Below are positions 17,287 to 24,140 of a stretch of DNA of 34,059 nt, in pieces; position 1 is the first letter of the stretch, and each line of letters starts with the position of its first letter. Made by a program: the position numbers and the translations under genes. A model generated the notes under the pieces. The model saw nothing but the letters and a program-made list of their open reading frames with translations, was not told the origin of the DNA and did no database searches. The stretch comes from an uncultured Bacteroidota bacterium (lineage in GTDB: Bacteria > Bacteroidota > Bacteroidia > JABEUT01): assembly GCA_903916255.1 (NCBI GenBank), contig CAIWVW010000053.1, positions 1-34,059 on the forward strand. The letters run 5' to 3'.

Positions 17287-17994
17287 CTAGTCAAATATGT
17301 TGGCGAGTCTTAGTAGCTTTCCCTGGTCCACAATTTTTATTTTCTTTCCATCGAGGTGAATTACCCCTTCCCGGTCGAGTTCAAAAAGCAGACGGATAAC
17401 TGTTTCCCTTGCCGTTCCTACAATATTGGCAATATCTTCACGCGTCATGGCGACATTTAAGGTTGCATTGTCGCTTTCAAAACCATAGCTCTCCTTTAAT
17501 AGTAACAAACCTTGTGCAAGCCTTTCTTTTACGGATTTTTGTGCGATATCTGTAATGCCTCTTTCAGCCACTTTCAATTCATTCGATAGTAAGTGGATAA
17601 TTTTAAATGCCAGCTTCGGGTCCTTCTCTACCATACTTACAAATACTTTGGTAGGAATAAAACATACCGATGAATTTTCAAGCGCCACAGCAGAACAGGA
17701 ATACTTATCTCCGCTAAGGACAGCACGGTAGCCCATCACATCGCCATCTTTGCTGAGGTGAACTATATGTTCACGGCCATCAGACCCTGTTTGTGTAACC
17801 TTTACTTTTCCGTTGCTTATACAATATAAGCCATGCGGATAGGTGCCTTCTTCAAATATGGTTTCACCTTTTTTAAATTGCTGGCAGGTTTTTGCCGAGT
17901 CCATTACTTCTAAATCCATGGAGCCTACACTATCAAAAATGGAGCGCATCCGGGAATTGCATTGAAGGCAGGAAATATGTGCTGTTTGATTCAT
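17287..17994 (-). CDS. Crp/Fnr-family transcription regulator, possible Fe-S or redox sensor
   Basis: 235 residues from the ATG at 17994; a longer frame exists, but its extra 54 residues have no family character and would cover the promoter palindrome. Order: N-terminal ISCLQCNSRMRSIF; cyclic-nucleotide-binding-like beta-roll (about 35-130); dimer helix; winged helix (about 150-220). C9 and C12 match C20 and C23 of E. coli FNR, and C111 (SSVCFIP) matches C122. The residue in the place of C29 is S18; C37, C58 and C100 are further candidates. The recognition helix GTARETVIRLL has R196, E197 and R201 in the same spacing as the CRP residues that read TGTGA, and TGTGA-type boxes are found nearby. 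I infer an oxygen- or NO-responsive activator of the boxes in this window; ligand and direction are unproven. Confidence 0.88.
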   Translation of the reverse strand: MNQTAHISCLQCNSRMRSIFDSVGSMDLEVMDSAKTCQQFKKGETIFEEGTYPHGLYCISNGKVKVTQTGSDGREHIVHLSKDGDVMGYRAVLSGDKYSCSAVALENSSVCFIPTKVFVSMVEKDPKLAFKIIHLLSNELKVAERGITDIAQKSVKERLAQGLLLLKESYGFESDNATLNVAMTREDIANIVGTARETVIRLLFELDREGVIHLDGKKIKIVDQGKLLRLANIFD

Positions 17995-18039
17995 GGGGTG
18001 TGTTTTTTCTGTTACAAAGTTGGAACTGATGCAGGTTTC

Positions 18040-18107
18040 CAAACATGAGCGATGTATGTAAAAGATTGTGAGAAAAATCATATTTCGAGTGTGACCGGAG
18101 TCACACT
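18040..18107 (-). promoter_or_regulatory. Possible promoter of the Crp/Fnr gene
   Basis: Minus strand: CATGTTTG (18040-18047, one mismatch to TAnnTTTG) lies 54 bp, centre to centre, from the palindrome at 18088-18107. That would put the box about 61 bp before the start of transcription, the class I position, so the regulator could control its own gene. The support is weak because only one poor element is seen. Confidence 0.35.
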
Positions 18108-18134
18108 TTTTTGCCGTTTGCAGGCACAATTTTG
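18088..18134 (+). promoter_or_regulatory. Perfect CRP-like palindrome with plus-strand -7 element
   Basis: AGTGTGAC-CGGA-GTCACACT (18088-18107) is a perfect 8+8 palindrome and contains TGTGA-N6-TCACA, the classical CRP consensus. On the plus strand CAATTTTG (18127-18134, one mismatch to TAnnTTTG) follows at exactly 33 bp between centres, the same as at four minus-strand promoters in this window. It points to the small ORF at 18155. Confidence 0.65.
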
Positions 18135-18154
18135 CAGCATAAAATTTATACCAC

Positions 18155-18283
18155 ATGGAAACATTAACTCATTCGAAACACAAAGGCAGCAATACCTTGA
18201 TGTACTATTGCCAAATGTACACTGTACTATTTACCATCCTTGGAATTATAGTAGTCATCTGCGAAAAGACTTTTATAAAGTAG
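18155..18283 (+). CDS. 42-residue single-pass membrane peptide divergent from the Crp/Fnr gene
   Basis: ATG at 18155 to TAG at 18281-18283. The peptide begins METLTHSKHKG (the ATGGAAAC opening common in this window), then has a membrane-length hydrophobic part (MYTVLFTILGIIVVIC) and ends with EKTFIK. It is basic at both ends. The only sequence signals that make it a gene are this composition and the promoter arrangement at 18088-18134, which predicts a leader of about 17 nt. A longer frame on the same strand (18052-18363) starts upstream of the predicted transcript and has no protein-like features. I do not recognise a family. Small membrane peptides often serve as subunits or assembly helpers of terminal oxidases in other bacteria; applying that here is a guess. 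Confidence 0.5.
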   Translation: METLTHSKHKGSNTLMYYCQMYTVLFTILGIIVVICEKTFIK

Positions 18284-18312
18284 TTTTTTTCCGAGGTTTT
18301 TCTGAAACTGAA

Positions 18313-18440
18313 ATGTCACGGTTTTATACGTATTTGAAAATGGAAAAACGTCCCGTATCCTAATATGGGTATGGCTTTGAAACATGTCACGATTTTTTAA
18401 TATTTTGTGACATATTTCTTATCTGGCAAATGCGTGACAC
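18313..18440. repeat. Cluster of four GTGACA-type elements
   Basis: ATGTCACG at 18313-18320 and 18384-18391, TGTGACAT at 18406-18413 and CGTGACAC at 18433-18440. The second and third form an inverted repeat with 7-bp arms (18384-18390, 18407-18413). The first two are followed by a similar AT-rich tail (G or A, then TTTT). TGA-AACATG-TCA (18378-18389) also fits the palindrome found at the promoters. Confidence 0.6.
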
Positions 18441-18592
18441 AGAAGACTCTTATTATGTGTTGATTATAATACGGTTATGGGGTTATTTTTAATAACTTCC
18501 TGATTTTCTTTGTTTGCTTGTATTGTTGTTAAAGCAATACTCTAATTGAGTATTTCGGAACATGATAAATAAACGATATAGGGAAATGCAGG

Positions 18593-18647
18593 GCTCGCAA
18601 AGACGCTAATAATTTGTTTCTTGCAATAAGACACAAAAGGCACTAAG
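18593..18647. repeat. Degenerate CGCAAAGACGC / CACAAAAGGCACTAAG repeat
   Basis: TCGCAAAGACGCTAA is followed 20 bp on by AAGACACAAAAGGCACTAAG. The two parts look like diverged copies of a common (C)RCAAAGRCRC unit. Sequences of this kind are common between genes in Bacteroidota. No function is visible. Confidence 0.45.
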
Positions 18648-18717
18648 AAAATAAATTTCATTTTAAATTGCGGCCTGAAGTCATCCCCATCTTTTATATT
18701 AGCCAGTCTGGCTCGGA

Positions 18718-18933
18718 CTACTCTCCTTTCCCGTATTTGCCTTTCAGCCAGAAGAAAAGTATTCCGCCGCTGATGATAGGCACGGACATTAGGAGAACGG
18801 TTGTGTTCAGATAAGCAGATTGGGTGCGTTTAGTGGCACCGGCTTGGCAGAGAGGGCAAGCAGCAACTTTATAGCTGATGGCTAATAGCTGATAGCTAAG
18901 AACTGCGAGAAATAGTAATACCTTAGTTTTCAT
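18718..18933 (-). CDS. Small exported membrane protein with CxxC motif
   Basis: 71 residues from the ATG at 18933; an upstream in-frame start 8 codons earlier would lie inside ctaB. Seen: a signal-peptide-like start (MKTKVLLFLAVLSYQLLAI), then AACPLCQAGATKRTQSAY with a C-x2-C pair near the predicted cleavage site, then one membrane helix (TTVLLMSVPIISGGILFFWL) and a basic C-terminus. It follows ctaB by one base, so it is the last gene of the oxidase operon. The CPLC pair outside the membrane could bind copper or heme or do thiol exchange during oxidase assembly; this is inference from place and motif. DNA coding for the signal region (18870-18897) is a 14-bp tandem repeat. Confidence 0.7.
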   Translation of the reverse strand: MKTKVLLFLAVLSYQLLAISYKVAACPLCQAGATKRTQSAYLNTTVLLMSVPIISGGILFFWLKGKYGKGE

Positions 18934-18934
18934 G

Positions 18935-19834
18935 TTACAAAAATTTAGCGAGCACAAGCACCATCAGCACAAAGGGCAGATAGGCAAAAGAACTGAACAT
19001 TAAACGCAGGGCGTTTTTATTGGTGCGGTCGGTATATAATTTATATGCGAAGCCTGAAAACCCTACACCTGCCAATACAAGCAGCCAGGTTACATTCACT
19101 CCGGCAGATTGGTACATGTAAAGCAATAATCCGGCAGGGATAATGAGGAACGTGGAAAGTAAAATAATGATGGCAGACGCTTTATTTCTTCCTCCTGCTG
19201 TCGGCAACATGCGGATACCTGCTTTGTGGTATTCATCATCCAACAACCATGCAATGGACCATGTGTGCGGAAACTGCCAAATAAACTGTATGGCAAAAAG
19301 TATTACGGCTCCAACGGTAATGCTGCCTGTTGCGGCAACACAACCAATCACCACCGGTAAAGAACCTGCCACTGCTCCGGGGACAATGGTTAGCGGGGTA
19401 ACTTTTTTCAAGGGAGTATAAATGAATGCGTATATCAGCATGGCAGAAAGGCCAAGCAATCCGCAAAGCATGTTTATTTTGAAAAGGCACAATGCGCCTG
19501 CACTACCAATTACTATTCCAAAAATGAGGGCTTCGGTAACACCCATTCGTCCGTCAGGCAAAGGGCGGGTAAGTGTGCGTTTCATCAGTTTGTCGGAATC
19601 TTTTTCAATCACCTGGTTAAAGGTATTGGCCGCGCCTGTAATCAGGAAGCCTCCGATAGATAAAAGCCAGATAGTGAGCGGGTCGACATGGCGCTGGGTT
19701 GCCCACAGGTAAGCCATAGAGGCAGAAAACACCACGAGGAAGGATAACCTCAACTTAATGAGCTGGGTATAATCGGCTAAGCGAGATTGGATCGTTTTCA
19801 CGGGGTGCAAAGATATACTACTTAACGAATCCAC
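18935..19834 (-). CDS. ctaB: Protoheme IX farnesyltransferase (heme O synthase)
   Basis: 299 residues. It adds a farnesyl group to heme b to make heme O, the precursor of heme A for the oxidase encoded upstream. It is a UbiA-type membrane enzyme with about nine helices. Seen: the polyprenyl-diphosphate motif in AANTFNQVIEKDSDKLMKRT, the RPLPDGRM segment, the cytoplasmic loop WSIAWLLDDEYHKAGIRMLP and the VTPLTIVPGAVAGSLPVVIG stretch. The frame begins with GTG at 19834, one base after the stop of the second cox3 gene, with AAGG just before; no ATG precedes the first helix. No ctaA (heme A synthase) lies in the window. Confidence 0.93.
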   Translation of the reverse strand: MDSLSSISLHPVKTIQSRLADYTQLIKLRLSFLVVFSASMAYLWATQRHVDPLTIWLLSIGGFLITGAANTFNQVIEKDSDKLMKRTLTRPLPDGRMGVTEALIFGIVIGSAGALCLFKINMLCGLLGLSAMLIYAFIYTPLKKVTPLTIVPGAVAGSLPVVIGCVAATGSITVGAVILFAIQFIWQFPHTWSIAWLLDDEYHKAGIRMLPTAGGRNKASAIIILLSTFLIIPAGLLLYMYQSAGVNVTWLLVLAGVGFSGFAYKLYTDRTNKNALRLMFSSFAYLPFVLMVLVLAKFL

Positions 19835-19835
19835 C

Positions 19836-20432
19836 TTAATTAAAATAAACTAAACGGTAAAGAATGGGCCAAATTGCTACAACAAAGTACCAATACAATA
19901 TGCAGGCGGCAATTTTGTTTTTGGCTATTTCAAAGTTGGCGGCCTTTTTCACTGCAAAATAGAGATAGAGCAAAATGCTTAATCCAACCATTACGTGCAA
20001 TCCGTGAGCACCAATAAGGGTGTAGAAAAATGCCCCGTAAATGCTGGAATGGGTAGTTAAACCATACCCAATTAACCTTGCCCATTCTGTACCTTGAACT
20101 GTAACAAATGTTACACCTAACAAAATAGTAACAAGCAACAGGTTGGTCGATTTGGCATCAATTGCCATTGTGTTCTTAACTCTTCTTGTAAAGAGATAAA
20201 GCACTACGGCACTTGATATAAGGATAAGGGTATTAATACCTGTAACTTCAACAGGCAGCCTGGGCTGGTCGGCAGGAGGCCAAACCATGGCCCCGGCACG
20301 GTTAACGATATAAGCACTTATGAGTCCGGCGAATAACATACCCTCGGTAAAGAGTATGAATATCATTGCCAGCACTCCGTCAGGCACTGCCTTGCTTATG
20401 TTGGGTTTTGATGTTGTTAAGGTTGCGTCCAT
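19836..20432 (-). CDS. Heme-copper oxidase subunit III family protein (second copy)
   Basis: 198 residues, five to six membrane helices, COX3-like. Seen: FTEGMLFAGLISAYIV near the N-terminus, TVQGTEWARLIGYGL in the middle, and the family core FFYTLIGAHGLHVMVGLSILLY followed by CILYWYFVVAIWPILYRLVY. It resembles the other subunit III gene at 21024 but is clearly diverged. Two cox3-type genes in one operon are common in Bacteroidota. It is one base before ctaB. A hairpin repeat lies in the 149-bp gap upstream. Confidence 0.88.
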   Translation of the reverse strand: MDATLTTSKPNISKAVPDGVLAMIFILFTEGMLFAGLISAYIVNRAGAMVWPPADQPRLPVEVTGINTLILISSAVVLYLFTRRVKNTMAIDAKSTNLLLVTILLGVTFVTVQGTEWARLIGYGLTTHSSIYGAFFYTLIGAHGLHVMVGLSILLYLYFAVKKAANFEIAKNKIAACILYWYFVVAIWPILYRLVYFN

Positions 20433-20473
20433 GGGATTTGTTATAATTAGTAATTAAAAATTAGAAAGTTGTT

Positions 20474-20550
20474 CGTCACTGCGAGGAACGAAGCAGTCTC
20501 TGTCAAAAAACTGCTATATAATTGAGATTGCTTCGTTCCTCGCAATGACG
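20474..20550. repeat. 77-bp inverted repeat between cox4 and the second cox3
   Basis: The 27-bp arms at 20474-20500 and 20524-20550 match at 25 of 27 positions, with a 23-nt loop. The ends read CGTCA(C/T)TGCGAGGAACG and its complement. Palindromes of the form 'TGCGAGGAACGAAGCAATCTC' are seen across unrelated bacterial genomes between genes. It interrupts an otherwise compact operon. Confidence 0.88.
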
Positions 20551-20581
20551 TAGGTTACTTAAAACGCCATTCATTCTTTAA

Positions 20582-20998
20582 TTAATGTGGAAAAGTTACG
20601 TCTCTTGGCACAGCGGTAATATCAGGATATACGCCGAAAAAGAAAGCGTAGATGATAAGCGCTACGGCTGCTATTGCAATATAGATGAAAAGTGGTTCAT
20701 ACTTCAGGTGCATGAAATTCCGCACAACCAATGTTACTTTCCATAAGGCTGTTAAAAATATTAATGCGATTGCAATGCCTGGGGAGAAAACATACCCCAC
20801 CGTTAAACTTACGCCTAATAATAAAAGCAAGGTGATCAGAACACGGCCGTAGTGCGGGTGCCCGTGGTAGTCGGTTGCTTCATTCGGGTATACCACATTA
20901 TCATGGTCGGGGCTGCTATGAATTGGTTGGAAAGATACCGGTCCGTGAGAATCTTCAAGACCAACGTGAATGCCTGGGGTTACAATTGTTGATGTCAT
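20582..20998 (-). CDS. Cytochrome c oxidase subunit IV family protein
   Basis: 138 residues. The N-terminal 45 residues are hydrophilic and His-rich (HSSPDHDNVV, DYHGHPHYGR); three membrane helices follow, with the family part ALWKVTLVVRNFMHLKYEPLF in the second half. These small subunits stabilise bacterial heme-copper oxidases. It lies 25 bp after the first cox3 gene. The His-rich extension is of note but has no assigned role. Family assignment rests on topology, the VRNFMHLKYE motif and operon position. Confidence 0.85.
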   Translation of the reverse strand: MTSTIVTPGIHVGLEDSHGPVSFQPIHSSPDHDNVVYPNEATDYHGHPHYGRVLITLLLLLGVSLTVGYVFSPGIAIALIFLTALWKVTLVVRNFMHLKYEPLFIYIAIAAVALIIYAFFFGVYPDITAVPRDVTFPH

Positions 20999-21023
20999 AA
21001 TTTTTAGTTTTAAAGAAATTAAA

Positions 21024-21632
21024 TTACTTAGCGATATATAATAATGGGAACAAGAAAATCCAGATTAAATCGACCATGTGCCAGTACATACCGACCAACT
21101 CCACACGATGTAGGTTATTGCCTTTGCGAATCTGCATCATTACGATAAAAATGGCGGTCATACCTGCCAGAACGTGCGCTCCGTGCAGTCCTGTCATAAT
21201 GTAATAGAAGGACCAGAAAAGTGAACCAACATGGTCTCCGGCTGCCACCAGCTTAGGGCTGGTAAATGTGAACCCTTCCGAAATTTCATGGGCATACTCA
21301 ATGCTTTTATCTACAAGGAACATTACACCACCAAGCAGCGTGCAGGTCATCCATAAACGGGCTTTTGCAACGTCCAGTTTTACGGCTGCCCCGTGAGCCC
21401 TTACAATGGTATAACTGCTCAAAAGCAAAACCACTGTATTAAGCGCGCCAATAAAGGTATTGGTGTGTGCCGCCATTGCGCCCCAATGCGGGTAACGGAT
21501 GCGGAATAGCAGGTAACAGCATATCAATCCGCCGAAGATTACTAATTCACCGGCTATCAGTACCCACGTTCCAAGCCTGCCTTGCGGGATTTTAATGATT
21601 GGGATGGTGAGGTGGTTTTGTTTTGTTTCCAT
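21024..21632 (-). CDS. ctaE: Cytochrome c oxidase subunit III
   Basis: 202 residues, with five membrane helices in a COX3 fold. Seen: PQGRLGTWVLIAGELVIFGG near the N-terminus, the conserved Glu in KSIEYAHEI, SLFWSFYYIMTGLHGAHVLAG and YWHMVDLIWIFLFPLLYI at the C-terminus. Subunit III binds lipid and keeps the catalytic subunit stable. It starts 34 bp after the ctaD stop. Confidence 0.92.
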   Translation of the reverse strand: METKQNHLTIPIIKIPQGRLGTWVLIAGELVIFGGLICCYLLFRIRYPHWGAMAAHTNTFIGALNTVVLLLSSYTIVRAHGAAVKLDVAKARLWMTCTLLGGVMFLVDKSIEYAHEISEGFTFTSPKLVAAGDHVGSLFWSFYYIMTGLHGAHVLAGMTAIFIVMMQIRKGNNLHRVELVGMYWHMVDLIWIFLFPLLYIAK

Positions 21633-21666
21633 TTTTCTTTATTTTTATTTTTTACTATTTGACCAC

Positions 21667-23361
21667 TTAGGCTTTTGGTGTATTTTGAGGGGTAAAATCA
21701 ACTTCCGCGTCAGGAAGGCTATAATCATAGGCGCCTCTGAACACTTCAGGGTATGGATTGAAGTTTCCGTGCGGTGGAGGGGAATCAGAAACCCATTCCA
21801 GCGTGGTGGCTTCCCAAGGATTCTTAACCCCAGTCTTCACTTTCCGCAAACTCTTCACCACATTGAAGATGAAAATGAATTGTGTCAGCATAAGCCCGAT
21901 GGCACATATTGTTGCAATCTGTTCAAAGGTTTGGTAAGGCTCCCTTGAAATAAGGCTGAAAGAAGAGTAATCGTTTATCCTCCTGTGCTGTCCGGCAAGG
22001 CCGTTGAAGAACAATAAGAAGAACACGCCATTGAAGAATATAAAAGTCAGCCAAAAATGCCATTTACCCATAGATGAATTCAATTGCTTGCCGCTGAATT
22101 TTGGAAACCAATAATAGAAAGCTGCAAAGAACCCGAAGAAGATATCAGGGAACAAGGTGTAGTGGAAGTGGGCAACTACAAAGTAAGTATCGTGCGCATA
22201 AATATCGAATGTGTTAGAACCGAGGAACAAGCCTGTCAGTCCACCAACCAGGAATAAGCCGATAAACCCGATGGCCCACATCATAGGCACTTTCATGCGG
22301 ATTGCACCACCCCATAAAGTTGCCATGAATGCGAGGAAAATACCTGCAAAGGGAATGGATATTAATATGGTTCCAATACTGAAGAAGGTAGCCATACGTG
22401 GGTCGATACCTGCTACAAATTGGTGGTGGGCCCACACTAATACCGATAAGAAAGCGGAAGCCAATGCGAGGTAGATAATGGTTTTATAGGCAAACAATGG
22501 TTTGCGTGAGAATACCGGAAGGATTTCTGCCAATACACCAAGAGAAGGCAAGAGCAACACATATACTTCAGGGTGGCCGAAGAACCAGAACAAGTGTTCC
22601 CAAAGCATTGGGTCGCCACCGCGGTGCGGGTCATAGAAGCCGGTGCCAAGTACATTATCAAAGAGAAGCATGAATGCACCTGCCACCAGCGGACCTACCG
22701 AGAACATGAATATTACTGCGGCAATATTCAAAAACCAAACAATAATTGGGATCCTCCATGCGGTCATTCCTTTTGCACGTTTGTTAATAGTTGTTACCAG
22801 GAAGTTGATACCACCCATTAACATGGCTACTAATTCAAGTGCTACTGCTAATATCAATAGACTGGTACCGGAAAAAAGCGCTTTGAAGAAATTAGGGTTA
22901 GGGTCGAGGTAGCCGCCTGCTGAAAATGGAGGGTACATTGTCCAACCACCGCCGAAAGCGCCGCCCGGAACAAAAAAAGATGCGATCAGCACCAATGCGC
23001 TAACAGCGAAAATCCAAAACGACATCATGTTTACCGTAGGGAATGCCATATCGTCAGAACCTATCATTAAAGGGATTAGGTAATTGCCGAACGCGGAAAG
23101 AAGGACAGGCATACCAACCCAAAACACCATAATCATTCCGTGGATGGTTACAAATGCGTTATAGGCTTGTGGGCCAAGCATGCCATAAAACGGAATGCTT
23201 TTGCCGGGGAAGGCTAAATTATACCTGAATACGTAAGCGAGGTAACCGCCTACTCCGGCCATTATCATACCCATAATCATGTATTGGGTACCGATGGTTT
23301 TATGGTCGGTGGAGAAAACGTATTTACTCCAGAAGCTTTGTTTGTGATGCGTGTTTTCCAT
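21667..23361 (-). CDS. ctaD: Cytochrome c oxidase subunit I
   Basis: 564 residues, the catalytic subunit that reduces O2 to water at the heme-CuB site and pumps protons. About twelve helices. Seen: FWFFGHPEVYVLLLP (CuB His, the pumping Glu and the Tyr linked to His), WAHHQFVAGID (the CuB His pair), and DTYFVVAHFHYTLF (the two distal heme His). The Glu in GHPEVY is typical of A1-type aa3 oxidases. WTMYPPFSAGGYLDPNPN is the usual loop. It starts 29 bp after ctaC ends. Confidence 0.97.
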   Translation of the reverse strand: MENTHHKQSFWSKYVFSTDHKTIGTQYMIMGMIMAGVGGYLAYVFRYNLAFPGKSIPFYGMLGPQAYNAFVTIHGMIMVFWVGMPVLLSAFGNYLIPLMIGSDDMAFPTVNMMSFWIFAVSALVLIASFFVPGGAFGGGWTMYPPFSAGGYLDPNPNFFKALFSGTSLLILAVALELVAMLMGGINFLVTTINKRAKGMTAWRIPIIVWFLNIAAVIFMFSVGPLVAGAFMLLFDNVLGTGFYDPHRGGDPMLWEHLFWFFGHPEVYVLLLPSLGVLAEILPVFSRKPLFAYKTIIYLALASAFLSVLVWAHHQFVAGIDPRMATFFSIGTILISIPFAGIFLAFMATLWGGAIRMKVPMMWAIGFIGLFLVGGLTGLFLGSNTFDIYAHDTYFVVAHFHYTLFPDIFFGFFAAFYYWFPKFSGKQLNSSMGKWHFWLTFIFFNGVFFLLFFNGLAGQHRRINDYSSFSLISREPYQTFEQIATICAIGLMLTQFIFIFNVVKSLRKVKTGVKNPWEATTLEWVSDSPPPHGNFNPYPEVFRGAYDYSLPDAEVDFTPQNTPKA

Positions 23362-23390
23362 ATCTTATAATTGTTTATTGCGTGACGAAC

Positions 23391-24119
23391 TTATTTTTTA
23401 GTGGTATCTGCTGCTGCCGCTGCTACCGGAGCAGGTTTGTTGGCGGCATATAATGAATCGGTGAAATGCTTGTATTGTTCAGGCGTTTCAGCCAAAACAA
23501 AGTTTCTCATTTTAGAGTGCAGTATGCCGCAAATTTGCGTGCAGGATATATCATACTTGCCCGGTTTGGTAATATTGAACCAGCGCATAACCGTTCTGCC
23601 CGGCAACGCATCTTGTTTCAAACGCGCATTGGCAAGGAAGAAACTATGGATAACGTCTTGCGAGCGCAATTCAAAAATCACATTTGCATTAACAGGCACA
23701 TGCAGTGAACTGTTCATTTCATCTACATATACATCATCACTGGTGCCCAACACACCATCAGGGCCGGGATAAACAAATATCCAGTTCCACTGGCGGGCGA
23801 TGATGCCTACATGCACATCATTTTTTGAAATAGCCGGAACGCTTTCTATATTTCCCCATGTGTCGTGTTCCACATAAAGAATTACAAAATCGCTTAATAG
23901 CAGAGCTACCAATGCATACGTAACCCATTTGAAGTGTTTCTTCTTCTCTCCGGTAATATAATCCGCTCTCCGGCCATTGCCGGCGCGGTATTTTACTAAA
24001 GGATAAAGTAGGACAAAGAGGCTAATCACGAAGGCTATTGCTGCAAACACCAGAATTAGCCAAAAGAGATTGTCAATGTCTTGTCCGTAAGTGCTGACGT
24101 TTTCAGGGAATATTGTCAT
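23391..24119 (-). CDS. ctaC: Cytochrome c oxidase subunit II
   Basis: 242 residues from the ATG at 24119 (MTIFPENV); an upstream in-frame ATG at 24143 would cover the -7 element and is rejected. Order: two N-terminal membrane helices (about 20-45 and 65-85); the cupredoxin domain with RQWNWIFVYPG, DVIHSFF (first CuA His), and CTQICGILHSKM (CuA Cys pair, His, Met). The residue between the two Cys of CuA is Gln where many family members have Glu. A loop with GPDGVLGTSDDV is inserted after WIFVYPG. The C-terminus is an Ala/Pro linker that ends without a fused cytochrome c, so a separate cytochrome must give electrons. First gene of the oxidase operon. No SCO copper chaperone is encoded in the window. 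Confidence 0.96.
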   Translation of the reverse strand: MTIFPENVSTYGQDIDNLFWLILVFAAIAFVISLFVLLYPLVKYRAGNGRRADYITGEKKKHFKWVTYALVALLLSDFVILYVEHDTWGNIESVPAISKNDVHVGIIARQWNWIFVYPGPDGVLGTSDDVYVDEMNSSLHVPVNANVIFELRSQDVIHSFFLANARLKQDALPGRTVMRWFNITKPGKYDISCTQICGILHSKMRNFVLAETPEQYKHFTDSLYAANKPAPVAAAAADTTKK

Positions 24120-24140
24120 GTGTTTTTTAATTTGATAATG

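Larger units (their letters stand above)
18284..18717. other. 434-bp intergenic region with GTGAC elements and a degenerate repeat
   Basis: It lies between the plus-strand small ORF and the end of the oxidase operon. It holds four copies of an (A/C/T)GTGACA(T/C)-like element (18313-18440) and, near 18593-18647, a degenerate stretch with CGCAAAGACGCTAA and ACACAAAAGGCACTAAG. No protein longer than about 20 codons with protein-like character is seen. Confidence 0.6.

Noticed and set aside
18052-18363. A 103-codon plus-strand frame next to the Crp/Fnr gene
   Set aside because: It begins upstream of the predicted plus-strand start of transcription, covers the palindrome, and its product has no protein-like pattern. 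The 42-codon frame inside the same stretch fits the promoter better.
18430-18492. A 20-codon plus-strand frame (MRDTEDSYYVLIIIRLWGYF) behind the TGA-N6-TCA at 18378-18389
   Set aside because: The -7 candidate at 33 bp (TATTTCTT) has two mismatches, and the frame is too short to judge.
18700-18713. AGCCA-GTC-TGGCT hairpin after the oxidase operon, as a terminator
   Set aside because: The stem is only 5 bp and no T tract follows in the direction of transcription.
23391-24119. Gln between the two CuA Cys of subunit II as a sign of lost copper binding
   Set aside because: The copper contact of this residue is through its backbone, and all side-chain ligands (two Cys, two His, Met) are present.
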